A stretch of 17,380 bases of DNA from Nitratifractor sp. (GTDB lineage Bacteria > Campylobacterota > Campylobacteria > Campylobacterales > Sulfurovaceae), in the NCBI GenBank assembly GCA_015490055.1, contig WFYP01000284.1, forward strand, positions 1 to 17,380, read 5' to 3'. The notes beneath the pieces are model-generated. The model saw only the letters and a list, made by a program, of their open reading frames with translations. It had not been told where the DNA came from and made no database searches. Made by a program: the position numbers and the translations under genes. Below are positions 1 to 6,406 of the stretch, piece after piece; the stretch's first letter is position 1, and the number at the start of each line of letters is the position of its first letter.

Positions 1-125
1 ACAATATTCTGACGAATAACAAAATAAACATTATACCCGCCACTCTGTAAGAGTTTAGCCAAGTTTAAATATACTTTACTAACACCTCTTCCTTGTAGAT
101 TTTTAATAAAGAGTAATATATTCAA
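1..125 (-). CDS. Glycosyltransferase, N-terminal fragment (runs off the left edge)
   Basis: The reverse strand is open from a TTG at 123-125 to the window edge, giving 41 codons. The start is chosen because AAGGA (131-135) lies five T's upstream. The peptide begins MNILLFIKNLQGRGVSKVYL and continues NLAKLLQSGGYNVYFVI. This is the pattern of the N-terminal Rossmann strand and helix of GT-B glycosyltransferases with a Glyco_transf_4-type acceptor domain: hydrophobic strand, glycine-rich loop, 'xxLNLAxxL', then 'GxxVxFV'. Such enzymes transfer sugars from nucleotide donors to polysaccharide or lipid acceptors. It lies 62 bp downstream of the second bactofilin on the same strand. Only the first ~41 residues are visible, so acceptor, donor and catalytic residues cannot be judged. 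Confidence 0.68.
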   Translation of the reverse strand, partial: MNILLFIKNLQGRGVSKVYLNLAKLLQSGGYNVYFVIRQNI

Positions 126-177
126 AAAAATCCTTCTTATAAGTTTTAGAATTGTATCAAAATAGCCATAAGAAGGA
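124..177 (-). promoter_or_regulatory. Inverted repeat covering the glycosyltransferase ribosome-binding site
   Basis: TCCTTCTTAT (131-140) and ATAAGAAGGA (168-177) are perfect 10-bp inverted arms with a 27-nt loop. In the minus-strand transcript the 3' arm contains the AAGGA Shine-Dalgarno of the glycosyltransferase and is followed by seven T's (124-130). It could act as a weak terminator after the bactofilin genes, or as a hairpin hiding the ribosome-binding site. The AT-rich stem and long loop make strong termination doubtful. Confidence 0.45.
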
Positions 178-187
178 CAACTAGAAT

Positions 188-982
188 TTACTTCTTTTCA
201 GTAGTAATTCGTTTTATCTCTTTTTCTTCTTTTTTGGCATATTTTTCCAAGTCATTTGGGTCTATGTCTATTAGTTTGGCTACTTCTGGGTCTATTTGGT
301 TTTGTTCTTCATTGCTGTTTAATGGAATATCTTGTGAGTGGATAGATTCATCGTATGTTTGAATATTTCCGATAATTGAACCACCTTGTTCGGTTCGGAT
401 TCCTTTTGTTATAATATCGCCTTTAACAGAACCGCCACTTGTAACCTCTAATAGTTCAGATGCTACAACTCTGCCCTCTACATTTCCTTCTATTTTTATC
501 TGTTTACTTTTGCACTCTTGAGTATCTATTATTCCACTGCTTGATATCTCTATGCTTTCAATAGATTTAATAATACCTTTTACAAAGCCACCTAAATGTG
601 TTTTATTGGCATTTATAGTTCCATTTAATCTACCACTTTTTGTAATTTCTACAGCATTAGCATTTATAGTTCCTTCAAAATCTCCAGAAATTTTTACATT
701 TTTTGCTTGCACTGTGCCACTAAAGAGAGCACCTTTTTCTACAAATAGTGTATCATCTACTTTTACTTTTCCTTCAAAATGCCCACCAATTATTAAAGAG
801 CCTTCGCCCTCTATTTCGGCTTTTACATTGAAGTTTTCCTTAATAACTGAAACATTCCGAGTTGGTGTTTTAACCATTTCACTACTTACCACATTATTGT
901 GAATAGGTTTTTTAACACTCTCTTGAGGTTTTTCTAAATTTCTTTCTGTCTCTTTATCTTTTTTCCCACTAAAAAATCCCAT
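188..982 (-). CDS. Bactofilin family protein (second copy)
   Basis: This is a polymer-forming cytoskeletal protein of the bactofilin family (DUF583). The central part, from about residue 50 to 210, is a run of short beta-helix rungs of the type 'I.G...G.I.......I..sG.i.G.I.a', with recurrent Gly and alternating Val/Ile. It is flanked by a polar Lys-rich N-terminus beginning MGFFSGKKDKE and a charged, probably disordered C-terminus. Bactofilins assemble into membrane-associated filaments that scaffold cell-wall or polysaccharide enzymes. Two ATGs are adjacent (985 and 982). The second is preferred because AAGGGG then sits five bases upstream instead of two, giving 264 aa. It lies 61 bp downstream of a shorter paralogue on the same strand, and a glycosyltransferase follows. 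Family assignment is firm; the specific role is not known. Confidence 0.9.
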   Translation of the reverse strand: MGFFSGKKDKETERNLEKPQESVKKPIHNNVVSSEMVKTPTRNVSVIKENFNVKAEIEGEGSLIIGGHFEGKVKVDDTLFVEKGALFSGTVQAKNVKISGDFEGTINANAVEITKSGRLNGTINANKTHLGGFVKGIIKSIESIEISSSGIIDTQECKSKQIKIEGNVEGRVVASELLEVTSGGSVKGDIITKGIRTEQGGSIIGNIQTYDESIHSQDIPLNSNEEQNQIDPEVAKLIDIDPNDLEKYAKKEEKEIKRITTEKK

Positions 983-1003
983 CATATCCCCTTTAGTTTT
1001 GGT

Positions 1004-1016
1004 TATAACTATTATA
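1004..1016 (-). promoter_or_regulatory. Putative -10 element for the second bactofilin
   Basis: A perfect TATAAT (1011-1016 on the minus strand) lies 28 bp upstream of the preferred ATG, in the gap between the two bactofilins. There is no convincing -35, which is common for Campylobacterota promoters. Transcription would start near 1004, leaving room for the AAGGGG ribosome site. This would allow expression independent of the upstream bactofilin. Confidence 0.35.
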
Positions 1017-1043
1017 TAACTTTTTTATTACACCAATTTTAAG

Positions 1044-1658
1044 CTAAGTCAATTTATTAAGATTTTTATCTTTATTATCAAAAATATCCACCTTAGCGGA
1101 AATTTTACATCCAAGTTCACTCTTTATCTCTTTTGCTTTTATAGAACCTTTTAGTGTCGCATTTTTTTCTAACTCTATTAATTTAGAAGCTACAACATTG
1201 CCCGTTATACAACCATCTATCGTAATAGTTTCAGCTTTACATTTATTAGATTTAATATTTGCATTTTTGCCTATTTCTAAAGTTTCTCTACATAAAATAT
1301 TGCCAACACTACTACCATTTAAAATTACTATATCTGCTAAAATATCACCTTCGATTGTAGCTGATTGTGACTGTTCTACAATTTTTGCTTTTAGTGAGCC
1401 TTTTACTTTGCCATCTATTCGTACTTCTTTTGCCTCTATCTCTCCAGTTATTATACCATCAGGTAAAATTACAACTATATCTTCACAAGCTATATTCCCT
1501 GTTATTCTACCCTCTATAGTAATTGCTTCTTGAGATTTTATATCTCCTTGTATAGATATAGATTTTGATATAAATGTTCCACTGGTAGGTGTTCTTACTA
1601 AAATATTATCTTCTACTTCGTTGGTAGTTTCTTTTAAATTATTTTTAAATATTTTCAA
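1044..1658 (-). CDS. Bactofilin family protein (first copy, TTG start)
   Basis: This is a second bactofilin-type beta-helix protein, 204 aa from the start proposed here. The core (about residues 30-190) repeats the pattern 'I.G.I.....i.I.G...G.I', for example ITIEGRITGNIACEDIVV. The longest reading frame begins at an ATG at 1727. However, AGGAG (1666-1670) lies seven bases before a TTG at 1656-1658, and translation from there gives MKIFKNNLKETT. That resembles the N-terminus of the neighbouring bactofilin (MGFFSGKKDKET), and the extra upstream residues have no such counterpart. The gene precedes its paralogue in the same orientation with a 61-bp gap. Paired bactofilins usually co-polymerise or have divided roles; which applies here cannot be seen. 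Confidence 0.88.
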   Translation of the reverse strand: MKIFKNNLKETTNEVEDNILVRTPTSGTFISKSISIQGDIKSQEAITIEGRITGNIACEDIVVILPDGIITGEIEAKEVRIDGKVKGSLKAKIVEQSQSATIEGDILADIVILNGSSVGNILCRETLEIGKNANIKSNKCKAETITIDGCITGNVVASKLIELEKNATLKGSIKAKEIKSELGCKISAKVDIFDNKDKNLNKLT

Positions 1659-1710
1659 GACAAATCTCCTATTTAGCATATTTTCGCATAAACTTTTTAG
1701 ATTACTGTAT

Positions 1711-1719
1711 ATTATGACA
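1711..1719 (-). promoter_or_regulatory. Possible extended -10 for the bactofilin pair
   Basis: TGTCATAAT on the minus strand (1711-1719) has the TGn extension and five of six bases of TATAAT, and lies about 50 bp upstream of the TTG start. No good -35 is visible. It overlaps the proposed -35 of the divergent plus-strand promoter, so the two would compete. Confidence 0.28.
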
Positions 1720-1741
1720 TTTTGCAATATTTTGGTATAAT
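1714..1741 (+). promoter_or_regulatory. Promoter: ATGACA - 16 bp - extended -10 TGGTATAAT
   Basis: A perfect TATAAT (1736-1741) with an upstream TGG extension follows an ATGACA box (1714-1719) at 16-bp spacing. This is the best sigma-70-like promoter in the left part of the window. It points rightward into the palindromic element that begins two bases later. If that element is removed, the -10 box falls about 15 bp upstream of the ATG at 2030, so it was probably the native promoter of that gene. Confidence 0.55.
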
Positions 1742-1742
1742 A

Positions 1743-2008
1743 GACTTGTTGCGATATAAGAATGCACCATAAACTTTACATATTTGTTCATGTACAAGGT
1801 AAGACGACGCAGGACTAGCCAAAGCTAATTCAAGAAGTCTTAACGCAGTATATGGGCAAATATGTAAAGCCCGAAGGGTAGGCTTTAAAGAAGCAATCTT
1901 GCACAAAATTTTTTATCGCCATAGCTTTGGCTATGCCTCAAAAAAAGTTTTGCACAATCTTACTTCTTTAAAACCTATTTATGGTGTATCCTTATGTCGC
2001 AACAAGTC
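1743..2008. mobile_element. MITE-like nested palindromic element, 266 bp
   Basis: The ends are inverted: 1741-1773 matches the reverse complement of 1978-2010 at 30 of 33 positions, beginning GACTTGTTGCGA. The element is flanked by direct repeats TAATA (1738-1742 and 2009-2013), possibly a 5-bp target duplication, though the AT-rich context weakens this. Inside is a second inverted pair, AGGCTTTAAAGAAG (1880-1893) with CTTCTTTAAAACCT (1963-1976), closing on a hairpin with CATAGC/GCTATG arms (1920-1935). Between the outer and inner left arms lies a separate palindrome (1774-1869). It encodes no credible protein. It looks like a non-autonomous transposon derivative; the matching transposase is not in this window. 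Confidence 0.72.
1774..1879. repeat. Secondary palindrome inserted in the left arm of the MITE
   Basis: CTTTACATATTTG (1774-1786) is perfectly inverted at 1857-1869, and the pairing continues inward, with GTAAGAC-like and GTCTTAA-like segments opposing each other. The small CCCGAAGGG motif (1870-1878) follows. On the right arm of the host element the flanking pieces are separated by only one base. This 106-bp block therefore appears to be an insertion into one arm, giving a three-way-junction shape. Confidence 0.55.
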
Positions 2009-2029
2009 TAATATATAAAAAGATAAGAT

Positions 2030-2527
2030 ATGTCACACTTTAACAACTTACCCGAAAATGAGAAACAAGAACTGCACAAAAATTTAAGCAATTTAGCTCA
2101 AAAATTTGGAGGGCAAAACTTTTTTCTAAACTTTTTAGAAGATATTCGTGCTACTAAACCACACCCACTAATTAGCCCATACTGCGATTTTAAAAGCGAA
2201 TTTGCTGATATATATTGGGAGAAAGTAATATTTAAAGATAAACTAGAGCTACTGCAAAAACTAAGACTTAATGAGAGCGAGCGAGACAATTTACTTTTAG
2301 AACCTAATGAAAAAGGCTATAAAAAAGCATTAAATTTAGTAAAAACACTTCGCCCAATAGTATTCGAAATCGAAATAGAGGGCAGAGACGATATAGAAAA
2401 AATAGAGCCATTTATTGTAATAAGCGACAGTAAAACCAAACTAAACCCAATATTTGACGCAATATTCTTTTTATCTTTAGACAATGTAAAACGAATATTA
2501 AACTACAAACCAAGAGAGAATAGCTAA
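2030..2527 (+). CDS. Hypothetical protein, 165 aa
   Basis: I do not recognise the family. The protein is soluble, with no signal peptide or membrane segment, and has many Leu, Lys, Asp and Glu residues. Its N-terminal half looks helical: NEKQELHKNLSNLAQKF, then FLNFLEDI. The C-terminal part has a hydrophobic beta-like stretch (IVFEIEIEG, PFIVISD), then a helix ending IFFLSLDNVKRILNY. The only Met is the first residue, so ATG at 2030 is the only ATG start; its ribosome site is poor (GATAAG). The gene is convergent with the HD-domain gene, with four bases between the stops. Its likely promoter is separated from it by the palindromic element upstream. Coding-like codon use and intact length support a real gene. 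Confidence 0.72.
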   Translation: MSHFNNLPENEKQELHKNLSNLAQKFGGQNFFLNFLEDIRATKPHPLISPYCDFKSEFADIYWEKVIFKDKLELLQKLRLNESERDNLLLEPNEKGYKKALNLVKTLRPIVFEIEIEGRDDIEKIEPFIVISDSKTKLNPIFDAIFFLSLDNVKRILNYKPRENS

Positions 2528-2545
2528 ACTGCTATTGGCTATCTC
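2516..2545. terminator. Hairpin between convergent genes
   Basis: AATAGC (2519-2524) and GCTATT (2531-2536) form a perfect 6-bp stem with a 6-nt loop, spanning both stop codons. A longer bulged pairing of GAGAATAGC with GCTATCTC is also possible. There is no T-tract on either side, so any terminator function would be weak or Rho-assisted. Confidence 0.3.
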
Positions 2546-3122
2546 GATTCTTCCATATATCTTCAATTTTTTCAACTGAAATATTATCTACCTCTTTTTT
2601 GAACTCTTCTAGCTCTTTTTCAAATATCTCTTTATACACTTTAGGGTATTTAGCATACCCATTCGAGCTATATTTATCTATCATATGCTCATATACATCT
2701 TGAGCATTAGCGTTGTTATATCTCATACTGCGAATTACTGTTTGCGCAACATCTGGGTGACCTCTATCAGCAGAGCTAATAACTGCAGAGAGTTTTGAGA
2801 AAAATTCGCCTTTAAAACTTCCTCTATGCTCTAATACAGCATGAGCTACAAGGTCAAGTTCTTCATCGTTTAACTCTTTTAAAAACTTATCACTTCGATT
2901 TTTTACATAATCGTATGCTAAGATATTGTGCCTTTTTCTATCGGTGGCATTAAAAATATCGTGAATATAGCTAGCTAAAATTACTAATTTCTCATTACAA
3001 TCTTTATTAATTTCTAATGCCAATTCACATACATCATCCGCATGGTTTATTAAGTGTGCTTTATCGCCATTGTCATAAAATGGTTTGTAAAACTCTCGCA
3101 CTTTTGCTTTAAAATTATTCAT
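2532..3122 (-). CDS. HD-domain protein (putative metal-dependent phosphohydrolase)
   Basis: At 196 aa it shows the HD superfamily metal-binding set. His27 lies in LINHADDV, His54-Asp55 in YIHDIF, possible supporting histidines are at 94 and 99, and Asp119 lies in SSADRGHPD. Enzymes of this fold hydrolyse nucleotide, cyclic-nucleotide or other phosphomonoester and phosphodiester bonds using one or two metal ions; the substrate cannot be read from the sequence. It is cytosolic, with no signal peptide. The C-terminus (from about 145) is a charged helix, VYKEIFEKELEEFKKEVDNI. There is no Shine-Dalgarno before the ATG, and a TATAAT box lies only six bases upstream. It follows the DUF1501 gene by 27 bp on the same strand, so it may be read both from that operon and from its own promoter. 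Confidence 0.85.
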   Translation of the reverse strand: MNNFKAKVREFYKPFYDNGDKAHLINHADDVCELALEINKDCNEKLVILASYIHDIFNATDRKRHNILAYDYVKNRSDKFLKELNDEELDLVAHAVLEHRGSFKGEFFSKLSAVISSADRGHPDVAQTVIRSMRYNNANAQDVYEHMIDKYSSNGYAKYPKVYKEIFEKELEEFKKEVDNISVEKIEDIWKNRDSQ

Positions 3123-3128
3123 ACAGCA

Positions 3129-3149
3129 ATTATATCTAAAATTAGATAT
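3129..3149 (-). promoter_or_regulatory. TATAAT plus 8-2-8 inverted repeat upstream of the HD gene
   Basis: On the minus strand TATAAT (3129-3134) is separated from the ATG by six bases, so transcription would start at or next to the start codon. Overlapping it is a perfect inverted repeat, ATATCTAA-AA-TTAGATAT (3132-3149). This could be an operator or a weak hairpin after the DUF1501 stop, but it has no T-tract. Confidence 0.4.
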
Positions 3150-4523
3150 TTATGCCAATATGTTTAGTACTTTAAAGTTCCCGCCCGTTAATACTTCGGG
3201 ATTCTCTATACCGTATAGTTTATAGAGTGTCGAAGCTATGCTAATTGGCTCGAACCAGTAAGTTCCCTGTTTTGGTTTTAGCCACAATCGGTTTAAGCTA
3301 CCAGTAACATCTACAATGGTCTCACCAACAACTCCTTTGTGGCTAAAGTAATCTTTGCCACCAAGTACATAAAGGTTTTGCAAATTACCATGGTCCCAGC
3401 CATTTGCAGAGTTTAAATTTACATTTCTTCCAAACTCTGCAAATACCATTATGTTTATCTTTCCATCTTTGCCAACAGCTTTTAAATGTGCCATTGCAGA
3501 GTGTAGAGTAGCAAATAGTCCCTCCATTCTTGTAACATAGTCTCTTGCATTACTATGGTCATCCCAACCACCTAAACCGCCAGTTCCTAATGTTACTATT
3601 TTCGTATCTGGGTTTTTATGCAACAGTTTTATTGCAGTTTCTATCTTTTTAGAAAACTTATTATCAGGGTAGCTATTTTCTCCTAAATCTGGCGTCTGCT
3701 TTTTTGCAATTTCGTCTATAAAGTGCTCTAAATCGGCTCTTTTTGCAAAGGCATTTTTAATTTTACCATTAGGGTTGTGGCGTTGAGCTAAAGCATCCAT
3801 ATCTATACTAAATTTAGGGTCAAAACCACCATTTTCATCTGTATCGTTATAGTGCTCGTGCTCCCTCTCTTGGCGTGTATAGTAAAACCACTCTCTTACA
3901 CTCCATCTAGCTCTTTTATATGGATTATCCAAATTTTCATCAATAGTTGTAGCTTTAAGATAACTCTTAAGTGGTCTATTTAGCGGTGCAAAAAAATTAG
4001 AATCTCCATCTAGCGTAACAAAAGGCATAACCGTTTTACTATCTATTGCGCCATTACTATCTAAAATCTCTGCAATATTTGTAACAATACCACCACCATT
4101 GGTATCGAAAGAGCCTTTTTGATTCTGCTCTGTGCAAAGTCCGTGTGATTTGTTATTGTTTTTTTCTCTAATTGCAGAGTAGCAACATCTATATAGTGTC
4201 ATATCACCATTGGCTAGTAGTTTTTCCATATAGTCACCTCCAGCCTCTTTCCAACAACCATTTTCGGTTTTGCTAATGCTTCTAAAGTAGCTATAACTAT
4301 TTTGAGAGTGCTGCTCTATCTCATCTATGTTTGTAATATTTCCTGCAAGTTGGCTAGCACCACCATACATATTTACAATAATAGTTTGTGCTCCATTGTC
4401 GTCGAAAGTAGCTTTTGAAAAATTTATATCATCTTCGTTAAACTCTTTTGCTTGTAAAAAATCTGTTGATGCAAGTGTCGAACATACCAATACCGACAAT
4501 TTTATAAAGTCTCTTCGTTTCAT
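3150..4523 (-). CDS. DUF1501 family protein with Tat signal
   Basis: This 457-aa protein starts MKRRDFIKLSVLVCSTLAS. That is a twin-arginine signal (RRDFIK) with a hydrophobic stretch, so export of the folded protein by Tat is expected. The C-terminal half carries the DUF1501 hallmark: FAEFGRN near residue 361, then GWDHGNLQNLYVLGG near 376. This resembles the alkaline-phosphatase/sulfatase-like fold of the family, but catalytic activity is unproven. The family is commonly encoded beside DUF1800 proteins, as here. The start is supported by AAGGAG (4532-4537) eight bases before the ATG. The ATG overlaps the TGA of a 31-codon ORF upstream (ATGA), implying coupled translation. Several Cys residues lie at about 89-130, in CW, RCC and LCTEQ contexts. 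Confidence 0.88.
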   Translation of the reverse strand: MKRRDFIKLSVLVCSTLASTDFLQAKEFNEDDINFSKATFDDNGAQTIIVNMYGGASQLAGNITNIDEIEQHSQNSYSYFRSISKTENGCWKEAGGDYMEKLLANGDMTLYRCCYSAIREKNNNKSHGLCTEQNQKGSFDTNGGGIVTNIAEILDSNGAIDSKTVMPFVTLDGDSNFFAPLNRPLKSYLKATTIDENLDNPYKRARWSVREWFYYTRQEREHEHYNDTDENGGFDPKFSIDMDALAQRHNPNGKIKNAFAKRADLEHFIDEIAKKQTPDLGENSYPDNKFSKKIETAIKLLHKNPDTKIVTLGTGGLGGWDDHSNARDYVTRMEGLFATLHSAMAHLKAVGKDGKINIMVFAEFGRNVNLNSANGWDHGNLQNLYVLGGKDYFSHKGVVGETIVDVTGSLNRLWLKPKQGTYWFEPISIASTLYKLYGIENPEVLTGGNFKVLNILA

Positions 4524-4615
4524 TTTAAAATCTCCTTTTCAAGAAGCTTTGTGATATCTACTCTCTTTGAGAAAACTACTTTAAAGTTTCTGTTTTTTAA
4601 ATATGAAAATTTCAT
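4520..4615 (-). CDS. 31-aa coupled microprotein between the DUF1800-like and DUF1501 genes
   Basis: An ATG at 4613-4615 overlaps the TAA of the upstream lipoprotein gene (TAATG). The frame runs 31 codons to a TGA at 4520-4522, which overlaps the ATG of the DUF1501 gene (ATGA). A strong GGAGG (4623-4627) lies seven bases before the start. The peptide begins MKFSYLKNRNFKVVFSKRVD and continues ITKLLEKEILK. It is basic, about one third Lys/Arg, with an amphipathic-looking C-terminal helix and no membrane segment. The codons for its Glu-Lys-Glu include the AAGGAG of the DUF1501 gene. It could be a functional small protein, or a leader whose translation opens the DUF1501 ribosome site. No function is recognised. 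Confidence 0.6.
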   Translation of the reverse strand: MKFSYLKNRNFKVVFSKRVDITKLLEKEILK

Positions 4616-6309
4616 TACTTTACCTCCATTTGGCTGTATGTCTCACTAAGTCTAGATATATAATCTAGCACACTTATAACAATCCGAAGCTTATTATCTC
4701 TTCTTCTCTTCTCTTCATCTTGTGGGTCATCTCTTGTTACGAAGATATTAAATTCAGATTTAAATAACTCCTTGCCATCTCTTTGCTCTATCATATGGCT
4801 TTTAAAGAATTGTTGCTCATCCTCTTTTGCATCTCTGCCTAAAATTGTCTCGAAAAGATAGTTTACCAAGCCTCTTAAACTAACAACATCATCTCTGCTA
4901 TCGTTGCTAAATTTATCAAAATCTACAAAGCTATCTTGCCATCCGCTATAACTCCAAGCATCATGATTCGTCTGCGATGCGTCGGCATGCTTTAATAACA
5001 CCGACATACGAATAAATTTATGATAATAAGCAAACGATAGTGTATCTAGCGGAACACGCTCGATTTTTCCTAATTTGTACTTCATTGCTGCCTGATGCAT
5101 GCTATCTAGTGCCTCTCTAAATCTTAATATGCTATCTCTTTTTACTCTATAATCCATCTTTTTAGCTAAAGAGAAGAATGTCTCTTCGGCACTTTGTGCT
5201 CTGTGGTTATTAAGCAAGTACTCTTTAGAAAATATTATTTGAGTTAAAATATCTTGCCAAGTCTCTGGTTTGCTAGATACAATTTTGCTAGCAATATCTG
5301 CTCTCTCTTGTGCAGTTTTGTTAGGGAAAAAGAAAGCAACAAGCCTATTTGTAACACCACGAGTAAATGCAGAAGATTTAACCAACTCTCTATAAAAATC
5401 CTCACCTGTATAAATAGTTTTACCAAATAGATGAATAGGCTTTGTGTTTTTGTTTAAGCCCACTTCTAGTGTATCGCCATCTTCATTTAAGCTCCAGTTT
5501 TTCAAAGCTTGCCCAGCCAATGGCACATGCGAATCGTTAGCATCTTGTAGATAAATCTCTAACATCTCTCTACCATTATCCTCAGGGCTTCTAAATCTAC
5601 GCCAATTATCTTCGCTCATCATATGAACATATGTTATAAATCTCATACCACTATCTACCTCTAGCATATTAACTAAATGATTATAAACATTTGAAATATC
5701 TGGTGTATGAGTATTTGTAAGTTCATAAGCTGGCGAAAACATTATTGTCTGAGTTAAAGTATAAGCAACCCAATTTTCATAATAGTACTTATCTAACTTT
5801 TTAGCTGCATAAAAACGAGCTAAAATTGTATTTACTTGTGGAAGATAATATCTACTTGTGTATTGTCTAAATATATCATCATTTAAAATATAATTCTCTA
5901 ACCACTCTCTATCGGTACTATCAACATTTAAGCCATTTTGTATATCACTTATAAATGTCCCACTAGCTATTTTCTCTTTTAACTCTTTTAAAGGGTAACC
6001 AAAATATAGAGTATTTAGTAACTTATTGGCAACTTTTAGTTTTTGTGCACCGCTTAGAGAGTTAAAAGTATTATTATCAACTTGCTCTAACTTATAATTA
6101 GAAGAGGGTAGATTTTTATGGTAAAATACCAACCCTTTATACTCTGTCTTTGAAAACTCATCATTAGCATTATTATTACTACTATCGCTGTTACTGTTTC
6201 CTTCATTAATAGTACTACCATTTGTTGCACTATTAGTTGCACCACCACAACCAAGTAGTAAAAAAGCTAATATAATAGTAAATAGATAATTTAGAAATCT
6301 CTTTTGCAT
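4615..6309 (-). CDS. DUF1800-like lipoprotein
   Basis: This 564-aa protein has a lipoprotein signal: basic MQKR, a hydrophobic stretch, then LLGC with the acylated Cys at 21. A Ser/Asn/Gly-rich linker follows to about residue 50. The central region resembles DUF1800: GREMLEIYL near 243, a Trp-containing GQALKNWSL, HLFGKTIY near 293, FFFP, and SKPETWQDILTQIIFSKEYL. This parallels the family's 'NxxRELLELxxLG...', 'LG' and 'ITxxxxSxEF' blocks. Another such segment, NYLFETILGRDAKEDEQQFF, lies near 485. Membrane attachment facing the periplasm or the cell surface is inferred. DUF1800 and DUF1501 genes are often paired, and the products probably work together. The start has AAGGG eight bases upstream. 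The stop overlaps the start of the coupled 31-codon ORF. Confidence 0.78.
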   Translation of the reverse strand: MQKRFLNYLFTIILAFLLLGCGGATNSATNGSTINEGNSNSDSSNNNANDEFSKTEYKGLVFYHKNLPSSNYKLEQVDNNTFNSLSGAQKLKVANKLLNTLYFGYPLKELKEKIASGTFISDIQNGLNVDSTDREWLENYILNDDIFRQYTSRYYLPQVNTILARFYAAKKLDKYYYENWVAYTLTQTIMFSPAYELTNTHTPDISNVYNHLVNMLEVDSGMRFITYVHMMSEDNWRRFRSPEDNGREMLEIYLQDANDSHVPLAGQALKNWSLNEDGDTLEVGLNKNTKPIHLFGKTIYTGEDFYRELVKSSAFTRGVTNRLVAFFFPNKTAQERADIASKIVSSKPETWQDILTQIIFSKEYLLNNHRAQSAEETFFSLAKKMDYRVKRDSILRFREALDSMHQAAMKYKLGKIERVPLDTLSFAYYHKFIRMSVLLKHADASQTNHDAWSYSGWQDSFVDFDKFSNDSRDDVVSLRGLVNYLFETILGRDAKEDEQQFFKSHMIEQRDGKELFKSEFNIFVTRDDPQDEEKRRRDNKLRIVISVLDYISRLSETYSQMEVK

Positions 6310-6339
6310 AAATTCTACCCTTTTTATAATATTGAAAGA

Positions 6340-6348
6340 ATGATACCA
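6340..6348 (-). promoter_or_regulatory. Possible extended -10 for the DUF1800-like/DUF1501 operon
   Basis: TGGTATCAT on the minus strand (6340-6348) carries the TGn extension and five of six bases of TATAAT. It lies about 30 bp before the lipoprotein start, in the 97-bp gap after the histidine kinase. No -35 is evident. The gap shows no strong terminator, so read-through from the kinase operon is also possible. Confidence 0.35.
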
Positions 6349-6406
6349 TAATATGTATATATTTTATGTTTATAATTATATTAATGTGCAATTTATCTAT
6401 TTTAAT

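Noticed and set aside
1712..1906. 64-codon minus-strand ORF
   Set aside because: It lies almost wholly inside the palindromic element, has no ribosome site and shows no protein-like conservation pattern.
1743..2008. Structured non-coding RNA or riboswitch upstream of 2030
   Set aside because: Inverted ends, flanking TAATA repeats and an insertion within one arm indicate a transposable element; no known riboswitch core was recognised.
4520..4615. Frameshifted C-terminus of the DUF1800-like protein or N-terminus of DUF1501
   Set aside because: The upstream gene ends normally, and the DUF1501 protein already begins with a complete Tat signal at its own ATG with a strong ribosome site.
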